Positions 1 through 7,317 of a DNA stretch of 64,000 bases are shown piece by piece; position 1 is the first letter of the stretch, and every line of letters starts with the position of its first letter. The notes beneath the pieces are model-generated. The model was given only the letters and a program-made list of their open reading frames with translations. It made no database searches and had not been told where the DNA came from. Both the position numbers and the translations under genes were made by a program. The stretch is from contig LNEL01000037.1 of assembly GCA_001464935.1 (NCBI GenBank), positions 1 through 64,000 of the forward strand, read 5' to 3'. This DNA is from Gammaproteobacteria bacterium Ga0077536. GTDB taxonomy: Bacteria > Pseudomonadota > Gammaproteobacteria > Ga0077536.

Positions 1-677
1 GGCGGTTATGGGGCCGCGCTCGCGAGATCTGTTGCAGACACTGACACCGGCCGATCTGTCGAACGGCGCCTTTCCATTGGGTGACAGTCGCCAAGTTGAG
101 CTGGGATACGCCTTCGTCCGTGCATCGCGCATTTCCTATGTCGGCGAACTCGGCTGGGAACTGTGTATCCCAACGGAGTACGCGGCGAGCGTGCTCGACA
201 TAGTGCTCGACGCCGGACGCGACAGCGGGCTCCGAATGGTCGGCATGCACGCGTTGAATTCGTTGCGCATCGAAAAAGGCTATTGCCACTACGGACACGA
301 CATCAGCGACACCGATACTCCCCTGGAGGCCGGGCTGCAGTTCGCTGTTCGGCACGACAAGCCAGGGGGATACATCGGGTATGAGGCGATGCAACGCCAG
401 TCGCACAATGGAATTCGAAAGCGCCTCGTTCAATTCGTGCTCGAGGACCCTCGCGATATGGCGAGACGACGCACTAGTGGGTTACATCCGATCCGGTATG
501 TACGGCCACAGCCTGGGAGCAGCAGTGGGTCTCGGCTACGTGGTTCGCGAGGCGCTCATCGATGACCACTATATCCTCAGCGGCAAGTACGAGATCGAAG
601 TCGCCGGGACGCGCTATGCGGCTACACCGTCTCTCAAGGCTTTGCACGACCCCGGCAACGAACGGATTAAGGCCTGA
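1..677 (+). pseudogene. GcvT-like aminomethyltransferase C-terminal part, frameshifted
   Basis: This is the 3' part of a folate-dependent GcvT / dimethylglycine-dehydrogenase C-terminal type protein, cut by the window start. The first frame reads GPRSRDLLQTLT, then SYVGELGWEL and a TPLEAGL segment typical of the family. Around 449-456 (after codons for EDP) the reading frame is lost. The matching continuation, IWRDDALVGYIRSGMYGHS to the stop at 675-677, lies one frame over. Four bases separate the two readable blocks, so either one base is extra or two are missing. Either the gene is decaying or this is a sequencing error. The family transfers a one-carbon unit to tetrahydrofolate. The part upstream of the window is not visible, so the full domain content (with or without an N-terminal FAD oxidase) is unknown. 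Confidence 0.75.
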
Positions 678-866
678 ATTGGCCCTCCGTCTGATCTCGT
701 CGTCTGGAATGAGAATCGCGAGAAACCTACGACGAAGCAATTGACCGTAGACGATGGAATGGAGAAGTGAGTCCAGAGAACGGGGCGGACGAAGCAGGAG
801 ATGGGCGACATCACTATTTCGCCATGCAGGTATTCGCCTGCCTGGTTTGCGGTCCTTCGCTCTTTT

Positions 867-1016
867 GTAGCCTGGGTGTAGCGCGCAGCGCGAAACCCGG
901 GAGCCGCCTGTCAGAGACCGCAGATCCCGGGTTTCACTGAGTTTCACCCGGGCTACCGGGAGCTTTCATGAGACCGTGTGATGATCAGCCTGTTGGGCTT
1001 CCTTCGTCAGCCCAAC
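867..1016 (-). repeat. Composite REP-type repeat, copy 1
   Basis: The non-coding stretch 678-1016 lies between convergent genes. It contains a GC-rich palindromic block with arms around CCCGGGT/ACCCGGG (867-956) and a hairpin GTTGGGCT...AGCCCAAC at 992-1016. The same blocks recur near 12502, 30187, 49410 and 56820. On the minus strand the order is hairpin, CATGAAAGCT, then the CCCGGG block, as in the plus-strand copies. The rest of 678-866 shows no recognisable feature. Confidence 0.85.
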
Positions 1017-1751
1017 CTACCCCCGCCCCACGAACGGCATCTTGCTCGCCACGATCGTCGTGAACAGCACGTTCGCGCTCAGCGGCAGGCTGGCCATCTG
1101 CAGCACGGCGTCCGCGACATGGCGCACATCCATGCGGTCTTCCGCGCGCAGGGTGCCGTCTGCCTGGCGCACGCCGCTTGCCATCGCGGCGGTCATGTCG
1201 GTGGCGGCGTTGCCGATGTCGATTTGCCCGCAGCAGATGTCGAAAGGGCGGCCGTCGAGCGCGAGCGTTCTGGTCAGGCCCGTGACTGCGTGCTTGGTGC
1301 TGGTGTAGGCCACGGAACCCGGGCGCGGGGCGTGGGCGGAGATCGAACCGTTGTTGATGATTCTGCCGCCCTGCGGTGACTGTGCACGCATCTGGCGGAA
1401 GGCCGCGCGGGCGCACAGGAACATGCCATCCAGATTCACGGCCACCGTCGCCCGCCAATCCTCTGGCGATATCTCGTCGATGAGACCCGAGGGGCCGAAG
1501 CGGCCGGCGTTGTTGAACAGCACGTCCAAGCGGCCAAACTCCGCCACTGCGCTTGCAAACGCGGCATCGACCTCAGCAGCCTGCGTGACATCAGCCGGCA
1601 GCACAAGCGCGTTGGCGCGCCCTGCGGCGAGGGACGCGAGTGCCTCGCTACGGCGTGCAATCAAGCCCACGTGACAGCCGGCGTCCAGAAAGCGCTCCGC
1701 AGTCGCGCGGCCGATACCGGCGCTTGCGCCGGTGATGAGAATGCTGGGCAT
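1017..1751 (-). CDS. SDR family NAD(P)-dependent oxidoreductase
   Basis: This is a 244-residue classical short-chain dehydrogenase. It shows the cofactor motif TGASAGIG near the N-terminus, NNAG around residue 90, the active-site Ser in NNGSISAH and the catalytic YTSTK (Tyr-x3-Lys). The substrate is not predictable, but an alcohol/ketone redox step in a catabolic region is likely. It begins 2 bp after a possible 73-codon ORF on the same strand, and the TetR operator at 1992-2009 lies upstream of that ORF, so it is probably part of the TetR-controlled set. Unlike the two other SDRs in this region it keeps a complete active site. Confidence 0.9.
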   Translation of the reverse strand: MPSILITGASAGIGRATAERFLDAGCHVGLIARRSEALASLAAGRANALVLPADVTQAAEVDAAFASAVAEFGRLDVLFNNAGRFGPSGLIDEISPEDWRATVAVNLDGMFLCARAAFRQMRAQSPQGGRIINNGSISAHAPRPGSVAYTSTKHAVTGLTRTLALDGRPFDICCGQIDIGNAATDMTAAMASGVRQADGTLRAEDRMDVRHVADAVLQMASLPLSANVLFTTIVASKMPFVGRG

Positions 1752-1753
1752 GA

Positions 1754-1975
1754 CTAAACGGCGTGGCGGATCATGGGGGCGTGCTCCATGTCGGAAATGT
1801 CGAACGGCATTTTGTTTGGATCATGACCGAACTCAGTCGCGTCGGGAATGCAGGACTTGACCGTACGAACGAAGTCGCCTGCAGGCGCGTGGAGCCCTGG
1901 AGCCAGGTCGCGTTCGCAGTCCGCATCGGTAACTGGGGTCTCCGCACCGGCATCAGAGCCAACGCGTGCTTGCAC
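1754..1975 (-). CDS. Possible small protein of unknown function upstream of the SDR
   Basis: An open frame of 73 codons starts at a GTG and ends 2 bp before the SDR start codon. The C-terminal half (FVRTVKSCIPDATEF, then NKMPFDISDMEH) has a composition like a real protein rather than a GC-driven shadow. I do not recognise the family. The palindromic operator at 1992-2009 is about 17 bp upstream of the GTG, which would fit a leader gene of a TetR-regulated operon. It could instead be the tail of a decayed larger gene. Low confidence. Confidence 0.3.
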   Translation of the reverse strand: MQARVGSDAGAETPVTDADCERDLAPGLHAPAGDFVRTVKSCIPDATEFGHDPNKMPFDISDMEHAPMIRHAV

Positions 1976-1991
1976 CGCGTACCGGCCATCA

Positions 1992-2009
1992 ATATGATGC
2001 TCATCATAT
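1992..2009. promoter_or_regulatory. TetR-type operator O1 (ATATGATG-CT-CATCATAT)
   Basis: This is a perfect 8-bp inverted repeat with a 2-bp centre, containing the core ATGAT-N4-ATCAT. Its right edge overlaps the ATG of the TetR gene at 2008, so a bound repressor would directly block the regulator's own translation-start region and the divergent minus-strand genes. The same core occurs at 2618-2645, 9724-9741 and 9750-9767. Confidence 0.8.
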
Positions 2010-2592
2010 GAGCTCGACCACCCCCACGTTAAAAGAGTCCACGCACAAGCGCATTGTCGACACCGCGGCAAAGGCGATCAGGCGCAGCGGCTGCAATGGC
2101 ACGAGCATCGCGGACATCATGAAAGTGGCAGGGTTGACGCATGGCGGCTTCTACGCCCATTTCGCGTCGCGCGATGCGATGCTGGCGGAGGCTGTGGATT
2201 GTGCCGGCAATGAAAGTGTCGCCGCGCTCAAACAGGCGGCAGCACAAGCGGCACCTCGGGATGCCCTGCAGGCGATCGCTGGCGCCTATCTTTCGCGAAA
2301 CCATGTCGAGAACGTGGAGGAGGGATGCCTGATTGCTGCGCTCGCTTCAGAGATCCCACGGCAAGTGCCAGAAGTGCGGTGCGCGGCCACCCGCGTCGTC
2401 GAGCAGATGATCGATCTCGTCGCCCGTCACGCGAATGGCGCAGGGGGGCCCGGCACGCATGAACAGGCGCTCGCGACAGTGGCCACGATGGTCGGCGCAC
2501 TGGTGTTGGCGCGCACGGTAGAGGACCCCGCACTTGCCGACGCATTACTGAAAGCGGCACTGACACGTCTGCCGCACGCTGACAGCTGTTGA
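2008..2592 (+). CDS. TetR/AcrR family transcriptional regulator (TetR-1)
   Basis: This is a 194-residue regulator. The N-terminal helix-turn-helix is at about residues 15-60, with the recognition segment AGLTHGGFYAHFASRD; a TetR C-terminal ligand-binding domain follows. I chose the ATG at 2008 rather than the upstream in-frame ATG at 1966, because it gives the usual TetR N-terminal length and the 1966 start would place the operator inside the coding sequence. The palindrome O1 overlaps the start (autoregulation), and O2 lies 26 bp past the stop, before the hydrolase gene. Its recognition helix is almost the same as that of TetR-2 at 9787, so the two may share operators. The inducer is unknown and is probably a substrate of the neighbouring catabolic enzymes. 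Confidence 0.92.
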   Translation: MSSTTPTLKESTHKRIVDTAAKAIRRSGCNGTSIADIMKVAGLTHGGFYAHFASRDAMLAEAVDCAGNESVAALKQAAAQAAPRDALQAIAGAYLSRNHVENVEEGCLIAALASEIPRQVPEVRCAATRVVEQMIDLVARHANGAGGPGTHEQALATVATMVGALVLARTVEDPALADALLKAALTRLPHADSC

Positions 2593-2617
2593 ATGCCGCC
2601 GCTCCATTTTTTTTGCC

Positions 2618-2645
2618 CCGGAATATGATGTCCATCATATTCCGG
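2618..2645. promoter_or_regulatory. TetR-type operator O2, 13-bp arms
   Basis: This is a perfect inverted repeat with 13-bp arms (CCGGAATATGATG and its complement) around a 2-bp centre. It lies between the TetR-1 stop and the alpha/beta hydrolase start at 2707. It contains the ATGAT-N4-ATCAT core seen in O1, O3 and O4. Its location 62 bp upstream of the hydrolase start codon fits repression of the hydrolase-SDR-monooxygenase series. Confidence 0.85.
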
Positions 2646-2706
2646 TTGCAAGGCGCGGAGCCGGCACCGTCGGCTGAAACCCCGTGGCTCACTCCTGGAG
2701 AACGAC

Positions 2707-3570
2707 ATGACACAGTCTCACCCTGCGAACAGCGCCGCCACCGTCGCCACACGTCAGGTCAACGTCGGTGACGTACGATATGCCTATCGCGTACTGGGCC
2801 CGGAAGTGCCGCTCGATCCAACGCCCGTTCTCTTCCTGCAGCGCTTCCGCGGCACGCTGGACGACTGGGATCCCGCGTTCGTCGACGAGCTTGCCAAAAC
2901 TCGCACGGTCATCCTCTTCAGCGACGCCGCGATCGGGTCTTCGACGGGTACTGCCGCCACCAGCGTCGATCAGAAGGCCCGCAACGCAGCCGAATTCGCG
3001 CGAGCACTCGGACACGAACGCATCGATGTGCTCGGCTTTTCAATGGGAGGGTTCGTCTCCCAAGCCATCGCGATGGCCGAACCTGCACTCGTGCGCAAGG
3101 TTGTGCTCGTTGGCACTGGTCCTGGCGGCAATCCGGAGAACGAACCACCGACCGACATCGTGTTTCAAATAGCAACGCGCCCCAGCTATGGCTTCGAGGA
3201 TGTCCGTTACCTGTTCTTCGCGCTGGGCCGTGACGACGAGACGCATGCGTTCATCGAGCGCATGGCGCTACGGACCGAGCATCGGGAACCGCCGGTCGGG
3301 CCAGAGGTGATTGGCGTGATGGGCCAGCTCATCATGGATTTCATGAATGGCCAAAGCGGCCACTTCAGCCGTCTCCGGGAATTGCGGCAGCCGACACTGA
3401 TTGTATCGGGCGATCGCGATCCCTTTTTCCCCGCGAAGAACCACTGGATTTTGTACCGGGAACTGCCAGACGCGCAGTTGGCGATGTACCCCAACGCAGG
3501 TCACGGGCCTCACCAACAACACCCACAGCAGGTTGCGGCTCAGATTGAATGTTTTCTGAAATCCACTTGA
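2707..3570 (+). CDS. Alpha/beta hydrolase
   Basis: This 287-residue alpha/beta-hydrolase-fold enzyme has the nucleophile elbow GFSMGG (Ser in the centre), a downstream acid in VSGDRDPFFP, and the catalytic His in NAGHGPHQQHP. The family includes esterases, lactonases and C-C hydrolases. Near a Baeyer-Villiger monooxygenase, an ester- or lactone-cleaving role is attractive, but this is inference. A GGAG ribosome-binding site sits about 8 bp before the ATG. It is the first gene downstream of operator O2, and a perfect hairpin follows directly after its stop codon. Confidence 0.9.
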   Translation: MTQSHPANSAATVATRQVNVGDVRYAYRVLGPEVPLDPTPVLFLQRFRGTLDDWDPAFVDELAKTRTVILFSDAAIGSSTGTAATSVDQKARNAAEFARALGHERIDVLGFSMGGFVSQAIAMAEPALVRKVVLVGTGPGGNPENEPPTDIVFQIATRPSYGFEDVRYLFFALGRDDETHAFIERMALRTEHREPPVGPEVIGVMGQLIMDFMNGQSGHFSRLRELRQPTLIVSGDRDPFFPAKNHWILYRELPDAQLAMYPNAGHGPHQQHPQQVAAQIECFLKST

Positions 3571-3576
3571 TCGCGC

Positions 3577-3596
3577 CGCCAATAGGAGTATTGGCG
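3577..3596 (+). other. Perfect 8-bp hairpin after the hydrolase stop
   Basis: CGCCAATA-GGAG-TATTGGCG forms an 8-bp stem with a 4-nt loop, 6 bp after the hydrolase stop. No T-run follows, so it is not a classical intrinsic terminator. It may protect the upstream mRNA from 3' exonucleases or adjust expression between the hydrolase and the SDR gene. Confidence 0.6.
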
Positions 3597-3733
3597 CCAG
3601 CGGCAAGTCCATTGATTCAATAGGATCGCTCGCCGCCAAAGACAGGAGCCGCGGCCGCTCCCGGTCATCGGGCGATGCCGCAGAACGCGTCTCGGAAAGC
3701 GGTCGAAACTCCAACTTGAGAGGTCACCAGAAC

Positions 3734-4510
3734 ATGACATCTACGCCCACATCATCAAGCGGCACTGCCGCCGTCGCGCTCATCGTCGGCGGCGGCCCAG
3801 GTATCAGTGCCAGTTGTGCTCGCCTGTTTGCCCGGCATGGGCTGCGCGTTGCCGTGGCCGCGCGTGACCCGGACAAGCCGGTCATGCTGGCCTTGGAAAG
3901 GGAATGCAATGTCCGACGCTTCGCTTGCGACGCCGCGGATCCCGCCGCCATTGCCGGTTTGTTTGCAGCAGTGAGTCGCGATCTGGGCACTCCTCGGCTG
4001 GTGGTGCACAACATCGACGGCCGCGCCATGGAAATTCTCCGGAAGCCCATCACCGAGGCCGACCCGGCGCTGGTCCGCCAGGTGTTGATTGATTCCGCGT
4101 TCAGCGCGTTTCTGGTCGGCCAGCAGGCAGCTTCCACCATGTTGCGCGAACCACCGGACGAGAATGGCCTGCGTGGCACGATTCTGTTCACGAACGCGAG
4201 TGCCGCGATCAAGGGTTATCCCAAGAGCGCAGCGTTCGCCATGGCTTGTCACGCCAAGGCGGGCCTCACGCAGAGCATGGCTCGCGAGCTGATGCCACAG
4301 GGCATCCACGTGGCGCATGTGCCGATCGATGGCGCCGTGGGCTGGGTGCGCGAAGATGGTTCGCGCCAGCACCGACTCGCCGGCAGCGACGAGAACGACA
4401 ACCTGCTGCACCCGGACCACATCGCTGCGACTTATTGGAATCTTCACCAGCAGCACCGCTCTGCCTGGTCTGTGGAGGTTGTGCTGCGGCCATGGCTCGA
4501 GAACTGGTGA
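3734..4510 (+). CDS. SDR-like protein lacking the catalytic Tyr
   Basis: This 258-residue Rossmann protein resembles the SDR_c10-like group. The glycine motif is VGGGPGIS rather than TGxxxGIG, and the usual Tyr-x3-Lys reads ACHAK, with Ala where the Tyr should be and the Lys kept. The strand-end motif HVAHVPIDGAV is also seen in the second such protein at 5790. I chose the ATG at 3734, preceded by GAGAGG, over the TTG six codons upstream. Without the Tyr a normal dehydrogenase mechanism is doubtful. It may bind a nucleotide, use a different proton donor or act as an accessory subunit. Lies downstream of the O2-controlled hydrolase. Confidence 0.8.
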   Translation: MTSTPTSSSGTAAVALIVGGGPGISASCARLFARHGLRVAVAARDPDKPVMLALERECNVRRFACDAADPAAIAGLFAAVSRDLGTPRLVVHNIDGRAMEILRKPITEADPALVRQVLIDSAFSAFLVGQQAASTMLREPPDENGLRGTILFTNASAAIKGYPKSAAFAMACHAKAGLTQSMARELMPQGIHVAHVPIDGAVGWVREDGSRQHRLAGSDENDNLLHPDHIAATYWNLHQQHRSAWSVEVVLRPWLENW

Positions 4511-4613
4511 GCACCAAATCCCGACATGACGTTACAGATGCTGACCTGGCCATGCGTTGTCGGCGGTCGACCGTTTTGGGTGGTAAGGCGTTTCACGAAG
4601 GAGGGATAGCGCA

Positions 4614-5651
4614 ATGAAATCGACTACGAAGAGAAAGTACTGGAGCATCATTTCGCCGAACATGCCGGCCGCGAAAGTGGCGGAACTCGCACGGCAACAG
4701 GAAAGTGCCGGACTCGCCGGCACGTATTCATGCCAGGTTTACGGCCCGCCGTTCACCGCCCTCGGCGCGGCGGCCACTTCAACTTCCCGCATGCACCTGG
4801 CCACGGGAATCGCGATTGCACTGACCCGGAGCCCGTTTGAAACGGCCATGGCGGCCATCGATCTCGATCATCTCAGCGAAGGGCGGTTCATTCTCGGGCT
4901 GGGTTCGAGCGTGAAGTCGTGGACCGGCGGCATTTTCGGCATGCCGTATGAGAAGCCCGTCGCGCAGTTGCGTGAAGCCATCGAAGTGATCCGCAAAGTC
5001 ATCGCCCTGAGCCACACCGGGACGTTGACGCAACACAAGGGCACCTACTACCAGTTTGATTTCTCCGAGCTGCAGCCTCCGCCGCCGCCCTTGCGCACGC
5101 GAGTGCCCATCTGGATAGCCGCGCTGCGCGGCGCCATGACGCAACTGGGCGCCGAGATCGGTGACGGCGTCATCGGCCACCCGGTGTGGACGGTCGATTG
5201 GCTCCGCGAAGTGATCGTCAAGGATATCAAGAAGGGGCTCGACCGCAGCCACAGGCAACGTTCCGATATCGAAGTGAACACCTGGTTATGGACGACGCCA
5301 AACACAGACCGGCGCAAGTCCATTGAAGATGCACGAGCGGTGGTTGCCTTCTATGCCGGGGTTGCACAGTACGAGCCCTTCTTTGCAGCGCATGGCTACG
5401 CTGAGGTCTGCAAGAAGCTGCAGCACGGGGTACAGCAAGGCAGCTATAAGAGCGTCACGCACCTGGTGCCAGACGAGATGGCAGAGAGATTTGTGTTGGC
5501 GGGCACGCCGGACGAAGTTCGCAATCGCCTCGAGCCGATGTGGGAATTCATTGATTCCGTTGCACTACTGCCGCCGCTCTACACGCTTTCCCAGGAGGAG
5601 ATCCAATCCTACTTTCATACGATAGGTGAAACGTTTTATTCGGATCTCTGA
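4614..5651 (+). CDS. LLM class flavin-dependent oxidoreductase
   Basis: This 345-residue member of the luciferase-like monooxygenase superfamily is a TIM barrel using FMNH2 or F420H2. It shows the family's LATGIAIALTRSPFETAMAA strand-helix segment, then LSEGRFILGLGSS and the C-terminal VLAGTPDEVRNRLEP. The ATG at 4614 is preceded by a strong AAGGAGGG site. It is the last plus-strand gene before a convergent pair, and the 103-bp gap before it holds no other feature. Related enzymes oxidise ketones, sulfonates or cyclic terpenoids. The substrate here cannot be read from sequence. Two other LLM genes occur in the window (18640, 53311). Confidence 0.9.
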   Translation: MKSTTKRKYWSIISPNMPAAKVAELARQQESAGLAGTYSCQVYGPPFTALGAAATSTSRMHLATGIAIALTRSPFETAMAAIDLDHLSEGRFILGLGSSVKSWTGGIFGMPYEKPVAQLREAIEVIRKVIALSHTGTLTQHKGTYYQFDFSELQPPPPPLRTRVPIWIAALRGAMTQLGAEIGDGVIGHPVWTVDWLREVIVKDIKKGLDRSHRQRSDIEVNTWLWTTPNTDRRKSIEDARAVVAFYAGVAQYEPFFAAHGYAEVCKKLQHGVQQGSYKSVTHLVPDEMAERFVLAGTPDEVRNRLEPMWEFIDSVALLPPLYTLSQEEIQSYFHTIGETFYSDL

Positions 5652-5789
5652 ATGGCTGAGCGCTATCCTGGCGCCAGCCGCGTGTTGTTGTGAACGCACC
5701 CCGACATCCGGCCACCAAAGGATGCCGAGCCACCCTTGGGCCGATGCCCGCTGCGCGTGAACGCGCGTGGCGCTTTTCGAGTCCAGCCT

Positions 5790-6491
5790 TTACCAGGATT
5801 CGCCGAACGGTCTCAGTTCCACATTGAAGGACCAGGCGGAGCGATCCTGCTGGATGAGATGCAACACCTCATCGGCAATGGCGGCAGGCTGGATGAAGAA
5901 CTCGTCCGGGCGCCCGGCGAACTGCCGGCGCGTCCATTCGAGATCGATCACGGCGTCGATTGTCACGTAGGCGACGTGCACACCCTGTGGCCCGAGATCG
6001 CGGGCCATGGCCTCGGTCAGAATCCGCTGCGCGGCCTTCGTCGGCGCGAAACCGGCGAAGTTGGCCTTGCCGCGCCAGGCAGACGTATTGCCCGTCACCA
6101 CCACGCTGCCGCGCCCGGCGGCAACCATCGCCGGGGTCAGCGCTTGCGCGAGCTGCAGCAGAGCCACGGTATTGATCTCGAAATTCTGCCTGAGCGACTC
6201 GGGCGTGATATCGCGAAACGTGCCGAACGTAGCGCCGACGGCATTATGAATCAGGACTTCAGGAGCTCCCATGTCGCGCCGTACGGCCGCGAGCGCATCC
6301 GCGAGTGACGCAGGCTCGCTCACATCGCAGGGGTAGCCGCGCGAGTCGGGCAGTTCTTTCGCGAGTGTGGCCAGGCGCTCGGTACTGCGCGCCAGCATGG
6401 CGACGGCGTAGCCGGCGCCCGCCAGGCGCCGTGCGATGGCAGAGCCGGTCCCGGGGCCGACACCGGTCACGAGGGCGACAGGAGTAGTCAT
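5790..6491 (-). CDS. SDR-like protein with Phe in place of the catalytic Tyr
   Basis: This 233-residue Rossmann protein has TGVGPGTG as its glycine motif, an active-site region GNTSAWRGK, and FAPTK where Tyr-x3-Lys is expected. Phe replaces Tyr and the Lys is retained. This is the pattern described for the SDR_c10 subgroup. The start at 6491 follows an AGGAC site and lies 19 bp after the glutathione transferase stop, so the two are co-transcribed. A longer upstream open frame inside that gene was rejected. It is a probable paralogue of the protein at 3734 (shared HVAYVTIDAV/HVAHVPIDGAV segment). Function unknown; a nucleotide-binding or isomerase-like role is possible. Confidence 0.82.
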   Translation of the reverse strand: MTTPVALVTGVGPGTGSAIARRLAGAGYAVAMLARSTERLATLAKELPDSRGYPCDVSEPASLADALAAVRRDMGAPEVLIHNAVGATFGTFRDITPESLRQNFEINTVALLQLAQALTPAMVAAGRGSVVVTGNTSAWRGKANFAGFAPTKAAQRILTEAMARDLGPQGVHVAYVTIDAVIDLEWTRRQFAGRPDEFFIQPAAIADEVLHLIQQDRSAWSFNVELRPFGESW

Positions 6492-6510
6492 GGGCAAGTC
6501 CTCGCAAATC

Positions 6511-7311
6511 TCAGGGGAGGTTCTCCAGGCGCGCAAGATGCGGCTCGAGATCGGCGGCAAACGCGGGGTGGGCACGCAGTCGCGAGAAGTGCTCGGCCGC
6601 ACGGGGGTAATGATCCGGGAAGCCCGCTGGCAGAACGGGCGTGAGCTTGCGCTCGGCAAGATGCGCACTACTGGCCCGTTCATACCAGAGCATCGTCATC
6701 TCACACGCAAAGCAGATGTCGGCAAGGCTGAGCGAGTCGCCGACCAGCGCGACGCGCCCGGGTGCCAGCGTCAGTTCGATGGCCTTCAGATACACCTCGA
6801 CCGCGGCCTGCGCCGCGGCATGTGCGGTCGGCGCGACGTCCTTCGCACGCAGCCCGAGCAGGTAGGCCTGAGTGTCGCGGCCCAGCACCAGGCTCGCGTC
6901 GAGAAACGAATCGATACGCGAGGCCTCAAAAGGGTCGCGGCCGTACAGCGATAGTTGGGCTTCTCCGAGCCGCACCACGGCGCGTGCGATGCTGTTTGAT
7001 TCAAAGATGCCGGTGCGGCCGTCCGGGCTGAAGGCGGCGGGCACGGTTCCAAACGGGTGGGCGTCGAGAAAGGCCGCCGTCTTGTGCAGCGGTGTATCGC
7101 CGAAACCCACGCGACCCATTCGCCGGGTGCTTGCATCCTCGCGATCGGCGGCAGTGAGTGGGCGCGCATCGAAATCCCACAGCCAGTCCACCAGTCCTTC
7201 AGGCGTGTCGCCGCGCACTTCCACGATGACGCCGTTGAGGCGCGCGGCGATCGTCGCCTTCCACACGCGAGGATTCGGCCGATACGAAAAAATGCGGAGT
7301 GCGGGCGTCAC
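6511..7311 (-). CDS. Glutathione S-transferase family protein
   Basis: This 266-residue GST-fold protein has an N-terminal thioredoxin-like domain with FESNSIARAVVR, where ESxAI-type residues bind the glutathione gamma-Glu. A helical C-terminal domain follows, with the N-capping box DSLSLADI at about residue 200. An insertion of about 40 residues between the first strands (around residues 35-75) makes it longer than most bacterial GSTs. It resembles the eEF1B-gamma-like group. It sits 6 bp after the molybdopterin oxidoreductase and before an SDR-like gene, all on one strand. That fits detoxification of an electrophilic intermediate, by inference. Confidence 0.85.
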   Translation of the reverse strand: MTPALRIFSYRPNPRVWKATIAARLNGVIVEVRGDTPEGLVDWLWDFDARPLTAADREDASTRRMGRVGFGDTPLHKTAAFLDAHPFGTVPAAFSPDGRTGIFESNSIARAVVRLGEAQLSLYGRDPFEASRIDSFLDASLVLGRDTQAYLLGLRAKDVAPTAHAAAQAAVEVYLKAIELTLAPGRVALVGDSLSLADICFACEMTMLWYERASSAHLAERKLTPVLPAGFPDHYPRAAEHFSRLRAHPAFAADLEPHLARLENLP

Positions 7312-7317
7312 GAATGC

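Noticed and set aside
3577..3596. Intrinsic terminator
   Set aside because: The stem is perfect but no T-tract follows, so it is reported only as a hairpin.
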